Assembly: GCA_964036665.1 (NCBI GenBank)
Contig: OZ038526.1
Span: 23,436,001-23,500,000, forward strand
Origin: Gordius sp. MW1
Taxonomy: Eukaryota; Nematomorpha; Gordioida; Gordea; Gordiidae
DNA length: 64,000 nucleotides
Direction of reading: 5' to 3'
Positions 12,043-24,654 of this stretch are shown here, piece after piece. Each line of letters begins with the position of its first letter. Position 1 is the stretch's first letter. Both the position numbers and the translations under genes were made by a program. Below the pieces are notes generated by a model. The model was not told the origin of the DNA, did not search any database, and saw nothing but the letters and a program-made list of their open reading frames with translations.

Positions 12043-13980
12043 ACACAGAGTTTAAGGGTCCTCAAAGTTTATAATTTTGGGGATTATTTTTATATACCTC
12101 TAAAGCTTGACCTAATTGTTGGTTTATAATGGAAAACTACGATTATGACTAAATATTCGCCCAAAAATACATAGTGACCGCTATTTAAATTTAATTTGTC
12201 TACCGGCTCGAGGCCAAAGTACAATTCTGCTTAAATTTTAGGCTAAAGCTGGTAAAATTGGGGGCAAACCTTATTTTTGGCAGTAGGTTTTCATTCCAAC
12301 CCTCCTTTTAGAGATATTTCGTAGCTCAAGTCAAGAGATATCAACATATTAGACCCCTGCCTAAATTGCATAGCAAATGAAGTGTAGAAGAAACTAGGGT
12401 TAAGGTTGAGCAAAACAACATGGGGCCTGAGCCCCTGCCGGGGCCCAATGGGAAGAGCACCTTGTGACGAGATCCGAAGGACTTAGTTTTTATTTATGTT
12501 GAGTTGAATTAGTAATTTGGAGAGTCAAAATGTAAGGCTTTAGATTTGGGTCGCATGTCATACCAAAACAATGCTTTATATTGCATTTTGATTATATAAT
12601 GATTGCGTTATGTTTGTTATTAACGAAGATAGTATATCCGATGTATGAGTGTCGCAAATTAAATAATAAGATTACTTTAATTACTGCTTTTGTTAAATAT
12701 AAATCCAACTATTTATGACTTACAAATAATAGGTAGCCATATAACGGTTTCGCTGTTATTAGAGCTTATAAATATGCTATAGTTAATTTTCTAGTCACAT
12801 ACTAATCGAAATAAGATTCAAACTTTCTTTATGGTATATATTAATTCCTTGTAGTAGAAAATAATGATTAATTTTATTATATTTTGTAATAAATATAAAT
12901 AATTGTAGTATGTTTTATAATAAATATAGGTATCATTTTAATATAAGCTAACAAATATTATTTTTAACTGACGTTCGTTAATTCAATACATGTTTAATTC
13001 AAGTTATGGCTCAAATTTCCTAGCCGCAACTGCGGCAGATCCAATTTCGGATATGAAACTTTTGGCTTTCTTTGTCATAAACAATGTCGATCGATCTATA
13101 TAAACAAAGTAGTTGTTAAATTTGTATTTTTATCAATACGGCAATTAAAATATTGTCTAATAGTTATTCCGGGAGCTTGCACAAGTTTTGTTGGTTAATT
13201 TTAAATCAAAATAAAAAATGGTCACAACAACTAGCAAGCAATATTCTTTGAAACACTTTTCATTTTGCAAAAATTTTAATTGTTATATTTTTAGGTTAGA
13301 TTTGCAGGACAAAAATAAAAATATTTAGGCAATTTGGACATCGTGTTAATATTAATTTTTTTTCGAACGTGATTTTAGCCTACCCCTATATCATTTATGT
13401 TAAGATTCAAGGTGTAATTTTAAAACTCGGATAATTGCCCATCGCTCAGAAAAGATCAAAATTTAACTTTATTTTTATCCCAATATTATATATTTACCAT
13501 GTATTTTTAATAAATGTGCAATTTAATAAAAAAACAAAAATTATAATATGTTCTTTTAATAATTAATTATACCGCCATCTATAAATACTTTTGGTGAAAA
13601 TATGATTTCAAATTCTTGACCATCTCATAGCCGACACCAAACTTTTTAAGATTTAAATATGATAATGGGTCATATAGGAGTGCACATTATGAAATTGGTG
13701 ATTTCATATAGAGGCGGAATAGGCTTTTATGATTATTCACTAATTATTTGACAAAAACAGAACCGCAAAAGTTTGAGGTATTTTGTTAGATTATTTCGAT
13801 AGAGAATTTGTTTAGGAACAAAATGCACCAATAAGTGAATAGCGCCATTACTTGCAAAAATATTACGAAAATAGTAAAATGAAGAAAACGCGCTTGAGCG
13901 TGATTTTAGCCCTATGAACGTCCATAACTTAAAAAGTATTGGCCCAAAATGGCTAAATTTTTTAAAGATTACTCTAATAT
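12043..13980. other. Intergenic DNA without identified genes
   Basis: The stretch is AT-rich. A short GC-rich patch around 12422-12480 is not part of any recognised feature. No coding region can be supported on either strand. Confidence 0.5.
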
Positions 13981-13988
13981 ATGAGGCC

Positions 13989-16692
13989 TAGAGCCCTGCA
14001 CGGGTGACCCGAAACCCGACCCGAGCGTCGGGTCGGGTTCGGGTTGAAAATTTAAAAACGCTTTCGGGTCGGGTTGGGTTCGGGTTGAAAATTTAAAAAC
14101 GATTTCGGGTCGGGTCGGGTTCGGGTTGAAAATTTAAAACGCTTTCGGGTCGGGTCGGGTTGAAGGTTATAAATCTTACATTGCATAACAAACAACATAT
14201 CTTTCAAATTAATGCCATTCCATATAAAACATTTTTTGATTAATATCGAAATGTATCATTAATGAATCTCATTCATTCATATCATTCATTTCCTTGTAAA
14301 TTACTTCTTATTTTTGTATCTGGCCAATTTCAAACTCAAAATAGGTAAAATATATAATAACTATACTATTTATTATTAATTAAGTGAATTATGGATCCAC
14401 ATAAATTAGAGATTGAAAATAAAACCTATAGAGTGGAAAAGAATTTGGTGGGTAAAAGCAAGGTTTGGGAATTATTTGATTTCATTATTGAGGAAAATGA
14501 CAAAAAAATAGACTTTGTTAGATGCTCAACCTGTTATGCTATATACAAATATGGTGCAAGTCTAACAGGTAAAATATATTGTTAAGAATATTTTATTATG
14601 TTTAACTTAGGAACCAATCATCTTAAGAAGCATAAGTGCCAGATGAAAAAAAAAGATCAACCTTCTTTAGATGGTTTTTTGGAAATGAATCAACCCCCTG
14701 TGAAAATCAAAGACTCTTATAAGATAAAAAAAAGACCTCACAGCAAAAATTGTGGATTGATCTTTTGCACAAATCCATGGGGATGGATTTATTGCTTTAT
14801 GCTCCTACTTAATTTATATTGGGAGTATATATGGCAATATTTCTATGTCTGAGATATGTCCAGATCCAACGACAATATCGAGGAATATGCTGGATAGGGC
14901 TGATGAGTTAAGGGCCTTGCTCCTACCAAAGTTAAAAAAATATTTTGCAAAAGGTCTTTGTGCAGGTAAATTAATATTTTTGTATTTTCTTATTACCTTT
15001 ATTTTATAGCCACAACTGACTTGTGGACAGATGATTTTAAAAAAAATAACTATATAACATTAACAATTCATTATATTACTGAAGAATACCAGTTAATGAA
15101 ACTGGTTTTGTTTACAGCCAAATTTGAAGAGGATAAGAAAACAGGTGAAAATGTAAAAAAAGAACTGCTAAAACAATTTACATCTCAAGGTACTTTATTA
15201 AATTTTTTTAAAGGATATGCCAAGGATGACTTTTTTAACTTAACATTTATTACGGATCAAGGGGCGAATATAAAAAAGGCACTTGAATCCCAAAAGCGCC
15301 TTAAATGTGCCTGTCATTTATTAAATACAGTGTTGAGAAACACTTTCAATGAGGAAGTGTTGAAGAAAGATTTTCTGGAAATATACAATTGTCTAACAGA
15401 CACAAAACTTTTAGTTACGTATATGAAACAGTCTGGGTATAATATTTATTTATACTAATTATATGCTTATAATTTTAGCTTAATCAATAGATTAGATAGA
15501 AAGTTACATGGGTATGTAGAGACACGGTGGAATAGCCGTTTTAAAATGCTAGATTCAGTTCTGAAGAATTATGAAGAGGTCGAAACGCTTTTGACCTCTA
15601 CCGGGGACCCTTCAAAGATAAAATGTATTGACATTTATATGCTTGAAGAGTTGACAAAGTTCTTAATGCCATTCAATATGGCCATGACAGAGCTTGAGGC
15701 TGACAAGGCCCCAACTTTAAATAAAGTCCTGTTATATTTTTACAAACTAAATGACTTTACCAAAAATTATGACATTGAATCAGAACTCCATTTGCTTGCC
15801 AAAAGGTGCAAGCAAATTTTAAATGAAAAATTCCTTCTAGATATGTACCACAAAATAGCTACATTTCTAACACCTAAATACAAACAAATGAAAATGATGC
15901 AGCCTGAAGAGCTTAATGAGCTCTATGATGAGATTAGGTTAATAATGAAGATAAAAGCTATGAAAGTCTAAAGGAAAACACAGTGGTTGAAAGTGAGCCA
16001 CCAAAGGAAATTAATCAGCTAGGTATTTAACATATAAATTCATGTTAAAATATATTTTAGAAAAGAATGCTAACATGTCTTTTATGGATTTTTCTAGTTG
16101 GGAGGAATGTGCGGATGAAAATGTCCAAGAAAAAGATGAACTTGATGAATATATTCATTATAAACTTACAAAAAAGGATGAAGCATACGACTCATTAGAA
16201 TGGTGGAGGATATATTCTTATAAATATCCTGTTTTAGGGTTTTTGGCTCGTAAATTTCTGGCCATACCTGCATCCTCTGCGTCCAGCGAGAGATCTTTTT
16301 CTACAGCTGGACGAATTTTAGAAGATAGGAGGTCGAGTTTACGGCCTGAAATTGTAGACGCTATTATATTTATACATAATTATAATAATTCTCTCAAATA
16401 AATTTATTATTCAAATTCCTGGCGTCAAATTGTTTCTGAAAGCTGCCTATTTATTTTGGCAAATCAATTTAAAATATTTAAAACGCTTTCCTATCTGGGC
16501 GTTTTTGGGTTGAAAATTTTTTAAACGCTTTCGGGTCGGGTTCGGGTTGAAAATTTAAAAACGCTTTCGGGTCGGGTTCGGGTTGAAACATTGAAAACGC
16601 TTTCGGGTCGGGTCGGGTTCGGGTTGAAAAATTGAAAACGCTTTCGGGTCGGGTCGGGTTCGGGTTGAAAAAAAGTGACTTTGCAGGGCTCT
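13989..16692 (+). mobile_element. Near-complete hAT transposon
   Basis: The left end reads TAGAGCCCTGCA and the right end TGCAGGGCTCT, an inverted pair typical of one hAT lineage. The left flank is ATGAGGCC (13981-13988), and GAGGCC is found directly after the right end, so the 8-bp target duplication is only partly preserved. Just inside each end lies a small array of a roughly 37-bp unit containing TTCGGGTCGGGTTCGGGTTG (14029-14163 and 16490-16672). Both arrays point in the same direction. The transposase gene occupies 14391-16401. Confidence 0.88.
14391..16401 (+). pseudogene. hAT transposase, five exons, lightly damaged
   Basis: The product would be a cut-and-paste transposase. A BED-type zinc finger is split by an intron: the cysteine part (RCSTC) is in exon 1 and the histidine part (NHLKKHKC) is in exon 2. 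An RNase-H-like core follows, with candidate catalytic aspartates in LWTDD (about 15021-15035) and ITDQGANI (about 15250), then the conserved ETRWNSRFKML (about 15520). The C-terminal hAT dimerisation domain contains SSERSFSTAGRILEDRR (about 16280-16335). Introns at 14569-14610, 14966-15009 and 15437-15478 are 42-44 nt, and a fourth precedes about 16066. Damage seen: a frame change at an A8 run (14726-14733), an in-frame TGA at 14758-14760, and a frame change near 15940. These few lesions may be real decay or homopolymer sequencing errors. Confidence 0.88.
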
Positions 16693-16698
16693 GAGGCC

Positions 16699-17314
16699 GA
16701 CCCTCACCAAAAAATCGTCTTTTTATGACGATTCGACATGAAATGGCCCTCATATGGAAACCAAGATGATAGAAGCTAAACGAGCTAGGATTAGTTTAAT
16801 GATACTGTTTGAAAGATTAATGATATTTTTAAAACAAAAATATTCGTTTTAATAACAACATTTTGCATTCCAATAAAAGATCACTTCACCCAAAACAAAA
16901 TATACCAGGGAAAAGCTGTAGTAAATATTACTTATAAACTGTAGAAAGAAGAAAAAATCAATTTTCCAACAAAAAAAACAACCAATCAATTTTTACTAAA
17001 AAAATTAAAAAGTGCTCACTAATTCCTTTTATGTATAACAAATAAAAATTTAATAAAACTTTTTTGCCTAGAATTCGTTTTGGCATTTATTAAAATTTTC
17101 ATATGAAATAAAGTTTATTACAGTACTCATAAAAAAATATTAAAAATTTTAAAATTATCACAATACATAAATTTATAAATATTCTCCCTGTCCACTTACA
17201 TGACACTCCCTCAAATCAAATTTATTATATATATAAAGGTTCAAAAAAATAATTAAATATGTATCAATCTATTATTTTAATCATTTAAAAGTCAACATAA
17301 GGTATACTAAATGT
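16699..17314. other. AT-rich spacer downstream of the kappaB-Ras gene
   Basis: No feature is seen apart from A/T-rich sequence. The 3' untranslated region of the minus-strand kappaB-Ras gene probably extends into its right part. Confidence 0.4.
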
Positions 17315-18297
17315 TTAAAACATAATATATAACTTTAAATACAAATATTTATAATACTTACTTTGTATAGGAATCAATAGAGCCAACAAATGACTAAAAG
17401 GCTCAACATAGGTATTCACATCACCCAAAGTAATAAAATAATGATCTAAAATAAAATTAAACATTAAGATCAATAATTTGCCTTTAATATATAATATCTT
17501 ACAATATGACTACACATTAAAATCTCTTTTTACAAAAAGATATATAAGAGACCAAGATAAAAACAATTAAAACCTTAAATCAATTAGTGTTAAAATGTTT
17601 ATAAATAATATTATAGCAAATCATCCAAAAATATAAAGGTATAAAAAAAATTGCAATATTTATTTGTAACAACTTACATTTATCTTTAGGCACCCAATAT
17701 AATGAACACAAAATTTGATTATTCATGTTTGATATTTCATTCTTAAAATTTGTACCTATTATAATAATAGGAATCTTATTATTATATTCACAAAATTATA
17801 TTTTATACATCTTTACAGTCTTTAAATAATTCAATGTCTTTCTTCAATATATCTAAGGCTTTTTCTTTCCCATCAGTTGAATACACAGATGCATTATAAA
17901 TATACATAATTGCCTAGAGTTATGTGAATTAATAGTAATTTAGTATAAATATATTGATTATAAAAAAGTTTTACATTTGCAAATGATATATAGTGTTTGA
18001 TTTGCAGTGAGCTCAGCTTCTCCTAAATAGTGGATTATTTCAGTAAGTTTAATTATTACAAGTCCTTTGGTATCATAAAAAAATAATCGCTCCTTTAGAC
18101 CCTTTTCATATTCAATTAAAAAAGGATAAATATCCTCCAATGTTGGAATATACTGAAACTAAAATAATTATACTAGTAAATTTAAATACTTGTGATGGAT
18201 TTTTGGCAAATTGATAATTATAAAATAATGATTTGATTAAAGATGATTTACCAGACTGTGAATGCCCCATAATCACCACATTTATGTTTTTACCCAT
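17315..18297 (-). CDS. NKIRAS: kappaB-Ras-like small GTPase (NKIRAS family)
   Basis: This family of atypical Ras proteins binds IkappaB and restrains NF-kappaB signalling in other animals. Six exons splice into about 193 codons, matching the usual length near 192: 18190-18297, 18060-18152 (or from 18158), 17975-18022, 17809-17913, 17678-17774 and 17315-17445. The N-terminus has a P-loop GHSQSGKSS. Exon 2 has EDIYPFLIEYEKG and ends in the G3 region FYDTKGL, with leucine where classical Ras has the catalytic glutamine, a family hallmark. Later exons give KHYISFAN, VYSTDGKEKALDILKK and VEPFSHLL, in the family's order. The NKxD guanine-recognition motif is not conserved (GTNFKN at its place). Introns are 31-37, 37, 61, 34 and 232 nt. 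The last exon is the least certain; it could splice again near GTAAGT at about 17362. A transposon lies directly upstream of the start. Confidence 0.85.
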
Positions 18298-19162
18298 TTA
18301 CATAACAAAAGAAATTTAGGAATCAGGCTAAACATTCTCCACTTTTGGTGACATTTTTCCTATCGTAAAAACGCGTTGCTTAAACGTTCTCCTACCGAAC
18401 GAAAATAAAACGCATCAGCGTTCGTAAATTCTTCCTTGCCTGATTACAAATAAACAAACAATAATGCGCCATTTTTTAATTTTATTCCTATTTTAGTTTC
18501 ACTCATATCATTTTTTCGCTCAATTTAGTTATTGAGCTGTGCAATGGTAAGAACAATTACACATATTTTAAATATTTTTAGATACAATATAGATATTATA
18601 AGCCTCAATGGAACTTTTGATGGTGGAAATGTGAAAAATATTATCTTGCCTCTAAAATTTAAGAGAAGTTCAGGTTACAACAGAATAGAAAGTGCTATTT
18701 TGCGCACTGGTAAGAACTATTATATGTATAATCAAGATTTTTACATAAAATTCTAGGGAAGGAATTTTTTGATCCCTTGCAAAGAGAGAATATGAAGATA
18801 GTGTTTACTCAAATTAATATATATTTACCAAATAATTGTGTTTTTTAACAGCAATATAGCAAATTTATATATACCTTTTTTGTACTAATAAAGTATTTCA
18901 TGATTCATGTCTACATTTTTATATTATTCAAATTCTATTTTAAGTATCCTGACATATATAATAATAAAGCTAGATTTGAGATGGGAAAAACAAATTGTTG
19001 GTAATTACATTTAATGCTACATTAATTTTATATTTTAGAATACATTAAAAGTAATATAAAAATTATACTCATTATTAATAAAGTAATTTTAAATCATGTC
19101 CACATTTTAATATCTATTTAAATATCTTTGTTTATATAAGATTAAACTTATACATATATCAG

Positions 19163-19301
19163 CATGGGCATAGCCAGGGGAGGACGACTGCCACCCTCTA
19201 AATCTAAAAAAAACAAGAATTTTACAAAAATACAGCTAAAATTGTAAAAAGTTTCTAAATAGCTTTTGCCCCCTCTAATTTAAATGCTGGCTACGCTCAT
19301 G
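19163..19301. mobile_element. 139-bp MITE (CATGGGCATAGCCAG type)
   Basis: Inverted ends CATGGGCATAGCCAGGGG and the complement of CATGAGCGTAGCCAGC enclose a short A/T-rich core. Flanking 8-mers TATATCAG (19155-19162) and TTTATCAG (19302-19309) match at 7 of 8 positions, fitting a hAT target duplication. It sits in the loop of the long-TIR element. Confidence 0.75.
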
Positions 19302-19821
19302 TTTATCAGTTATAGAAAGGTCAGATAAGAGTTGAAAAGAAAACAATTGTCAGTTACATTAATTTTAAACTAAATACATACTTGTTAATGAAGAAGTAGT
19401 ATTTAAAATTGTGCCACTCATTTAAACAACTAATTGCTATGCATTTTTAGGTTATTTGTACTTATTAATAACAATGTAGCATATTAATGATTTATAAAAC
19501 CTGTTTTGTAGTTATCAATTTATATTTATGTTTTGATCTCTACTCAATTGACCTCCTATTTTTAGTGGGCTTGCTTATAAGATTCAGAGCTTATAGAACC
19601 TTATTAAATTATACAGTTATAATAATAATTTCCATGTTTGAACTAACAAATAGTTTATTCTATATAAAAAATACATCATTTTAAATAAGTTGAAATTCAA
19701 AACACGTGGTAGAGATATGTTCACAGGAGATTTTGTTTGAGGCTCTTGGTTCAATATGTGATTATTCCCTAAGTACAAAATAAATTAACAAAATATTATT
19801 ATTACTTTCTATTCTGTTGTA

Positions 19822-21443
19822 ACCATAGACTAGATAGACTGCTCATTCACTTTAAAAAAGTGATGCCAATTTTACCGCCATCTTGAACATAATATTAGCA
19901 AACGAACTCTTTCAACGTTATAATGGGATTCTATATATAGTCTCTATTTATTAAAAAAATTTTATCATAATTTTTATATAATTTTAAGTTAAAACCTATA
20001 TCATATCATAAAAAAATGCTTTGGATAAACGATAAAATATTTTTGATTATGTTATAATAATAAAATTATTTAAATATTACAAAAAAAACATTAAATTAAT
20101 GAGACAAATTACTATATTTAAAGCGCCATCTATATATAGTTTTATTTTAGTATACACATTGCGAATTTTTATTTAAAAAATCACAAATTAATAAAATAAG
20201 GTAAATTAATATAGAAAAATGATGCTATGCAGATAAGGAAAAATTAAATACAAAAAAACAAAAATTAAATACAAAAAAAGCATAATAATCATAGACTAAA
20301 GAGAAAAAAAATATATTAGGCTTAGTATATATATCAATTTAGACTTAGAGAACTTATTAAGAATAACTAAATATATTCTATTAATTGATAAGAATAATAT
20401 ATAAAAAGCCATAGACTAAAAAAGCATAATAATCAAAAACTAAAGAGAAAAAAAATATATTAGGCTAAATATATATATCAATTTAGACTTAGAGAACTTA
20501 TTAAGAATAACTAAATATATTCTATTAATTGATAAGAATTATATATAAAAAGCCATAGACTAAAAAAGCATAATAATCAAAAACTAAAGAGAAAAAAAAT
20601 ATATTAGGCTAAATATATATATCAATTTAGACTTAGAGAACTTATTAAGAATAACTAAATATATTCTATTAATTGATAAGAATTATATATAAAAAGCCAT
20701 AGACTAAAAAAGCATAATAATCAAAAACTAAAGAGAAAAAAAATATATTAGGCTAAATATATATATATCATTTTAGACTTAGAGAACTTATTAAGAATAA
20801 CTATATATATTCTATTAATAGATAAGAATTATATATATAAAGCCAGAGACTAAAAAAGCATAATAATCAAAAACTAAAGAGAAAAAAAATATATTAGGCT
20901 AAATATATATATCAATTTAGACTTAGAGAACTTATTAAGAATAACTAAATATATTCTATTAATTGATAAGAATTATATATAAAAAGCCATAGACTAAAAA
21001 AGCACAATAATCAAAAACTAAAGAGAAAAAAAATATATTAGGTTAAATATATATATCAATTTAGACTTAGAGAACTTATTATGAATAACTATATATATTC
21101 TATTAATAGATAAGCTTGAATTAAATACAATTTTTGGTTAAAAAAAGAGTTTATTGATATAAAAAGATATTACAGCCATAATGATAATATATATTACTTG
21201 TAATAAGAATAATCTGGCTTCCTTGTTCTTGAATTCGAACACCTAATAGCAGCACAGTACGACATAGTATGGTTTGTTTTTGTTATTTTCCTATAAAGAA
21301 TAAGATTTATAGATTTATATAACAATTTTATAACTTACCTAACTTAACAGATGCGTTTTTTATGATGTTCAAGATGGCGGTAAAATGAGCATCACTTTTT
21401 CGGTACGTGTGTACGTATGATGAGCAGTCTATCTATCTATGGT
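19822..21443. mobile_element. TIR element inserted into the right arm of the Mutator-like element
   Basis: Inverted ends of about 80 bp start ACCATAGA and share ATAGACTGCTCAT, AAAAAGTGATGC and TTTTACCGCCATCTTGAACA (19822-19896 against 21369-21443). A possible 4-bp duplication TGTA flanks it (19818-19821 and 21444-21447). Deleting the element rejoins an uninterrupted copy of the host element's arm, which confirms both borders. The interior is largely a satellite array. Superfamily is not settled. Confidence 0.75.
20262..21115. repeat. 144-bp satellite array, about six units
   Basis: The marker AGCCATAGACTAAAAAAGCA recurs near 20408, 20550, 20694, 20841 and 20985, giving spacings of 142-147 bp. 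Units are highly similar and contain ATATATTAGGCTAAATATATAT and a stretch around TTTAGACTTAGAGAACTTAT. Confidence 0.92.
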
Positions 21444-21994
21444 TGTAACCTGAACTTCTCTTATTTTAGAGGCAAGATAATATATTTCACATTCCACCAT
21501 CAAGTTCCATTGAGGCTTATAATATCTATATTGTATCTAAAAAATATTTAAAATATGTGTAAATGTTCTTACCATTGCACAGCTCAATAACTAAATTGAG
21601 CAAAAAAATGATATGGGTGAAACTATAATGGGAATAAAAATAGCACTTGTTGTTTGTTTATTGTAATCAAGAAAGTAAAAATTTACGAACGCGGATGCGT
21701 TGTTTATTTTCGTTCGGTAGGAGAACGTTTAAGTAACGCGTATTTACGATAGGAAAAATGTCACCCAAAAGTGGAGAATGTTTAGCTTGATTCGAAATTT
21801 AGGCAATGATCGCAAAGATTTGTTGGTATCAAAATGAAATAAATCGTAACAAAATAACTATGAAGTAATGCAATATATTTTTTTGAAATGTAGCGGGTCA
21901 AAATAAAGTTTTTTATCATAAATACAGATAAGTTATTAAAATCTGCGCTTAAAAATTTTAAAAATCAGATAAAATAAATTACATCTTTAAAAAT

Positions 21995-22830
21995 AACTCG
22001 GGCCTTCGGCTTTCGTGGGAAGGGGGAGGAAGGAAGGGAAGGGGGAACGAAACTCATCTATACTCCGTATAAAAGTAGCATATTTGCTGCAATTTATGAG
22101 CGAGAAAGGTGGGAAGGAGTGAGAATGCCTATAGGGGGGTATTACATGCAAAATGAGTAGTTAATTATTTATACAAATGTTCCATCACTTTGGCCATTGG
22201 TGATCTTTTCTAATGGTTAGCAGACAGCCAAATAACTAGCCTATAATAATAATCAAGAAAAAAATCGATTTTAATCACAATTTGGCAAATGGTCATTTTT
22301 TTCATTGGTCAGTAGAGCGGACGGTCAAAAAGTCATATTATCAATGGTATTAACAAGAACAAAATTTTAATTTAATTAAAAAAAATAGTCTTCTTCGGGA
22401 TTTGAACCCACATCAGTAGAGGCATAGGCTTTTGTGGGGGGGGGGGGGCACAGGGACCCATATCAGTAGGGGCCCTTGTAGGGGAGGGCATAGGGTCATT
22501 ATCAATGTTAACCTAATATAATTCAAAAACGAGAAAAAAATTTCGAATCACAATTTGGCCAATGGTCATTTTTTTTATTGGTCAGTAGCCAGCGGACGGT
22601 TAAAAAGTCATATTATCAATGGTATTAACAAGAACAAAATTTTAATTTAATTAAAAAATAAATTTGTCCTCTCTGGGGATTGAACCCGCACTGCAAGTCA
22701 GAAAATTGAAAGCCGGTGTAAGAACGTTGGAGGACTGACGCCCGCCAGTCCTCTGGACGGACGGGCAACAAAAAGCGAGCCCATAAATTGCAGAGCAATT
22801 AAATTTTTCTGCTACTTTTTCATCATTCTG
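21995..22830. repeat. SINE-bearing composite repeat, first copy
   Basis: A G/A-rich block starting ACTCGGGCCTTCGGC is followed by sequence with TATACTCCGTATAAA and TTAGTTAATT. Two minus-strand SINE-like units come next. Each has a body with TTGGCCAATGGTCATTTTTT and AGCGGACGGT and ends in a box-B-like motif, the complements of GGGTTCAAATCCC (about 22395) and GGGTTCAATCCCC (about 22675). The same order occurs at 56828-57300. The tail near 22784 has CCATAAATTGCAGAGCAATT, a motif also found near 59520 and 62218. Confidence 0.7.
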
Positions 22831-24330
22831 CTACTTTGACGGGTATTCGATTTTTTTTATACAAAAGGAATTTTTGATATTTCAAATGAGCAAAGTTTTA
22901 ATTTTTTGCGATTTTAGCTACTTTGCGCTATTGCGTTTTCAACCCCACTTTTTTATGTTTTGTCGACTGAAATATAAATATGTGACTTATAACTATAATT
23001 AAAAAATAAATATGAGATTTTTAAACAAATTGTTTATTATAACGACCATATTACTACAATAACTTAAATTTATTTAATTTTATAAACAGTTCAATCGTAA
23101 ATTGAGGCTATATACCCTATTAAATTTATCGAAACCATATTCTATAATACTTTAAATATCTTTGAGGAGATAAATGTATTTAATTAAATTGCTAAAACAA
23201 TTAAAATTTAAAAATTTACCGAAGCCATTTTGTTTTTATTGTTGATATAAGGATTTAAATACGATTCCGGTTCAGGTTTATGTAAAAAAGGCCCGATTTA
23301 CGACGGGTGGTAACCGTGAATCAAATAATGATAGCTCTAATTAACATGCCATCTAGGACACAATTTAAATTAGAGACTAGTTTGACTAAATTCTACCTAT
23401 CTCCTTTAGAATGTGACTTGAAAATAAAAACAGACATACAAATCAGGTTGAATCATACAATTTACACAAATACAATTAATTTAATTATAAAGTAAATGAT
23501 ACATTCAAAATAATATCAAACAGAAATAGAATGTATTTTAAAACCAGATAGCTTTTATGAATTTATACGTCTTGATGAGTAATTTTGGTGTAACTCTTTT
23601 ATAATTTGTTTTTACTTTTCCTATCTCTCACAAAAATTTTTTCTTACCCATATATCATCGTGAGCAATAATGTACAAAGCTTAAATTATTATATCTAATA
23701 AATGTATTTACAAATTGTGCCCATTGGACTTTGTCCCAACCATCATTAGCCTTATTGGCACCCGGTTAAAGTAGCAGAAAAATAGCAGCCAAATTGGTCA
23801 AAACTGATCAAGAATGGTCACAGGACTTAACATATTCAGGACAGGAGGGTTAGGGTTAGTGTTTTAGGTTGGCGTTTTAGGTTAGGGTTATTTGCACATC
23901 AAACTCCCAAAATTTTCTGCTACTTTTTCATTATTTTGCTACTTTGACCCCGATTCACCTTATCATGTAACCTTAAAACATTTTTAAATATTAGAAACAT
24001 TAATTTTACTTATCTTCATAAAAATATCTATTATTTTATCATTGTTATATAAAAATTCATTGTAAGGACATTATGCAAATAAAAAATAGAAGCAGACAAT
24101 TTATTTATGTTTAAATGAATGCTTGGAATAAAGTATGTAATTAGGGAGAAAAACGAACAATTGCAAAGCCCAAATTTTTTTTCCACATTTTTTAAAGTTT
24201 ATGATAAAATATATAAAAATCTTTTAAATAGCAGTCTTACTTTAAAATTTTCGATAATTGCAAATAGAGCACTCCAAACCTCAGGTAGCAAAATGTGATA
24301 AATCATTAATCTCTACATGTATTTCCAAGG
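22831..24330. other. Intergenic DNA with a spaced direct repeat
   Basis: The motif TCTGCTACTTTTTCAT with TGCTACTTTGAC appears at about 22805-22850 and again at 23918-23952, with an inverted partial copy near 23770. A degenerate TTAGGG-type run lies at 23848-23890. This looks like remains of an unnamed repeat. No gene can be supported in most of the stretch. Confidence 0.4.
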
Positions 24331-24334
24331 TGCT

Positions 24335-24470
24335 CTATTTTACATATCTCAAGTTCATGTATTGTCCTATATCATTATCCTTTTTTCTGTCATCACATTC
24401 AATGTTTACTTTGGTTGATTTATCCTTTAAGACATATTTTACATCATAGGGACTCAATATTAACCAAGTT
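24335..24470 (-). other. Coding-like exon candidate, unassigned
   Basis: The minus strand reads about 42 codons containing SPYDVKYVLKDKSTK and NIECDDRKKDNDIGQYMNL, with a normal-looking amino-acid mix, before a stop at 24335-24337. A GTAAAATAG donor-like site overlaps the end. A second coding-like run lies near 24240-24290. I cannot link them into a gene or name a family. Confidence 0.25.
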
Positions 24471-24654
24471 ATTTAAATATTTTAAATGTTGTTAATAATT
24501 ACAAAGGAATGCCTTGTCGTAAAGGCAAAATAAACTATCACCAAGCCTTTAATTAAAATGATTTTTCTTAAGTCTCTTTATAACAATACATTTTTTTGTA
24601 AAAATTTAATATATATATATAATTCCAAAACAGTTTATTTTTTAAATAAAAAAC

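Larger units (their letters stand above)
18320..21793. mobile_element. Long-TIR Mutator-like element upstream of kappaB-Ras
   Basis: A perfect 9-bp duplication GAAATTTAG flanks it (18311-18319 and 21794-21802). The ends are long inverted repeats: the left arm is about 18320-18695, and the right arm is 21448-21793 plus 19800-19821 once the nested element 19822-21443 is removed. Outer ends start GAATCAGGCTAAACATTCTC (complement GAATCAAGCTAAACATTCTC). Without the insertion the element is about 1.85 kb, very close to the related one at 25322-27152. No transposase is recognised. The left target duplication starts 14 nt before the kappaB-Ras ATG. Confidence 0.82.

Noticed and set aside
16478..16753. 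Frame rich in RPDPKAF-like repeats
   Set aside because: It is a translation of the subterminal CGGGTCGGGTT repeats of the hAT transposon.
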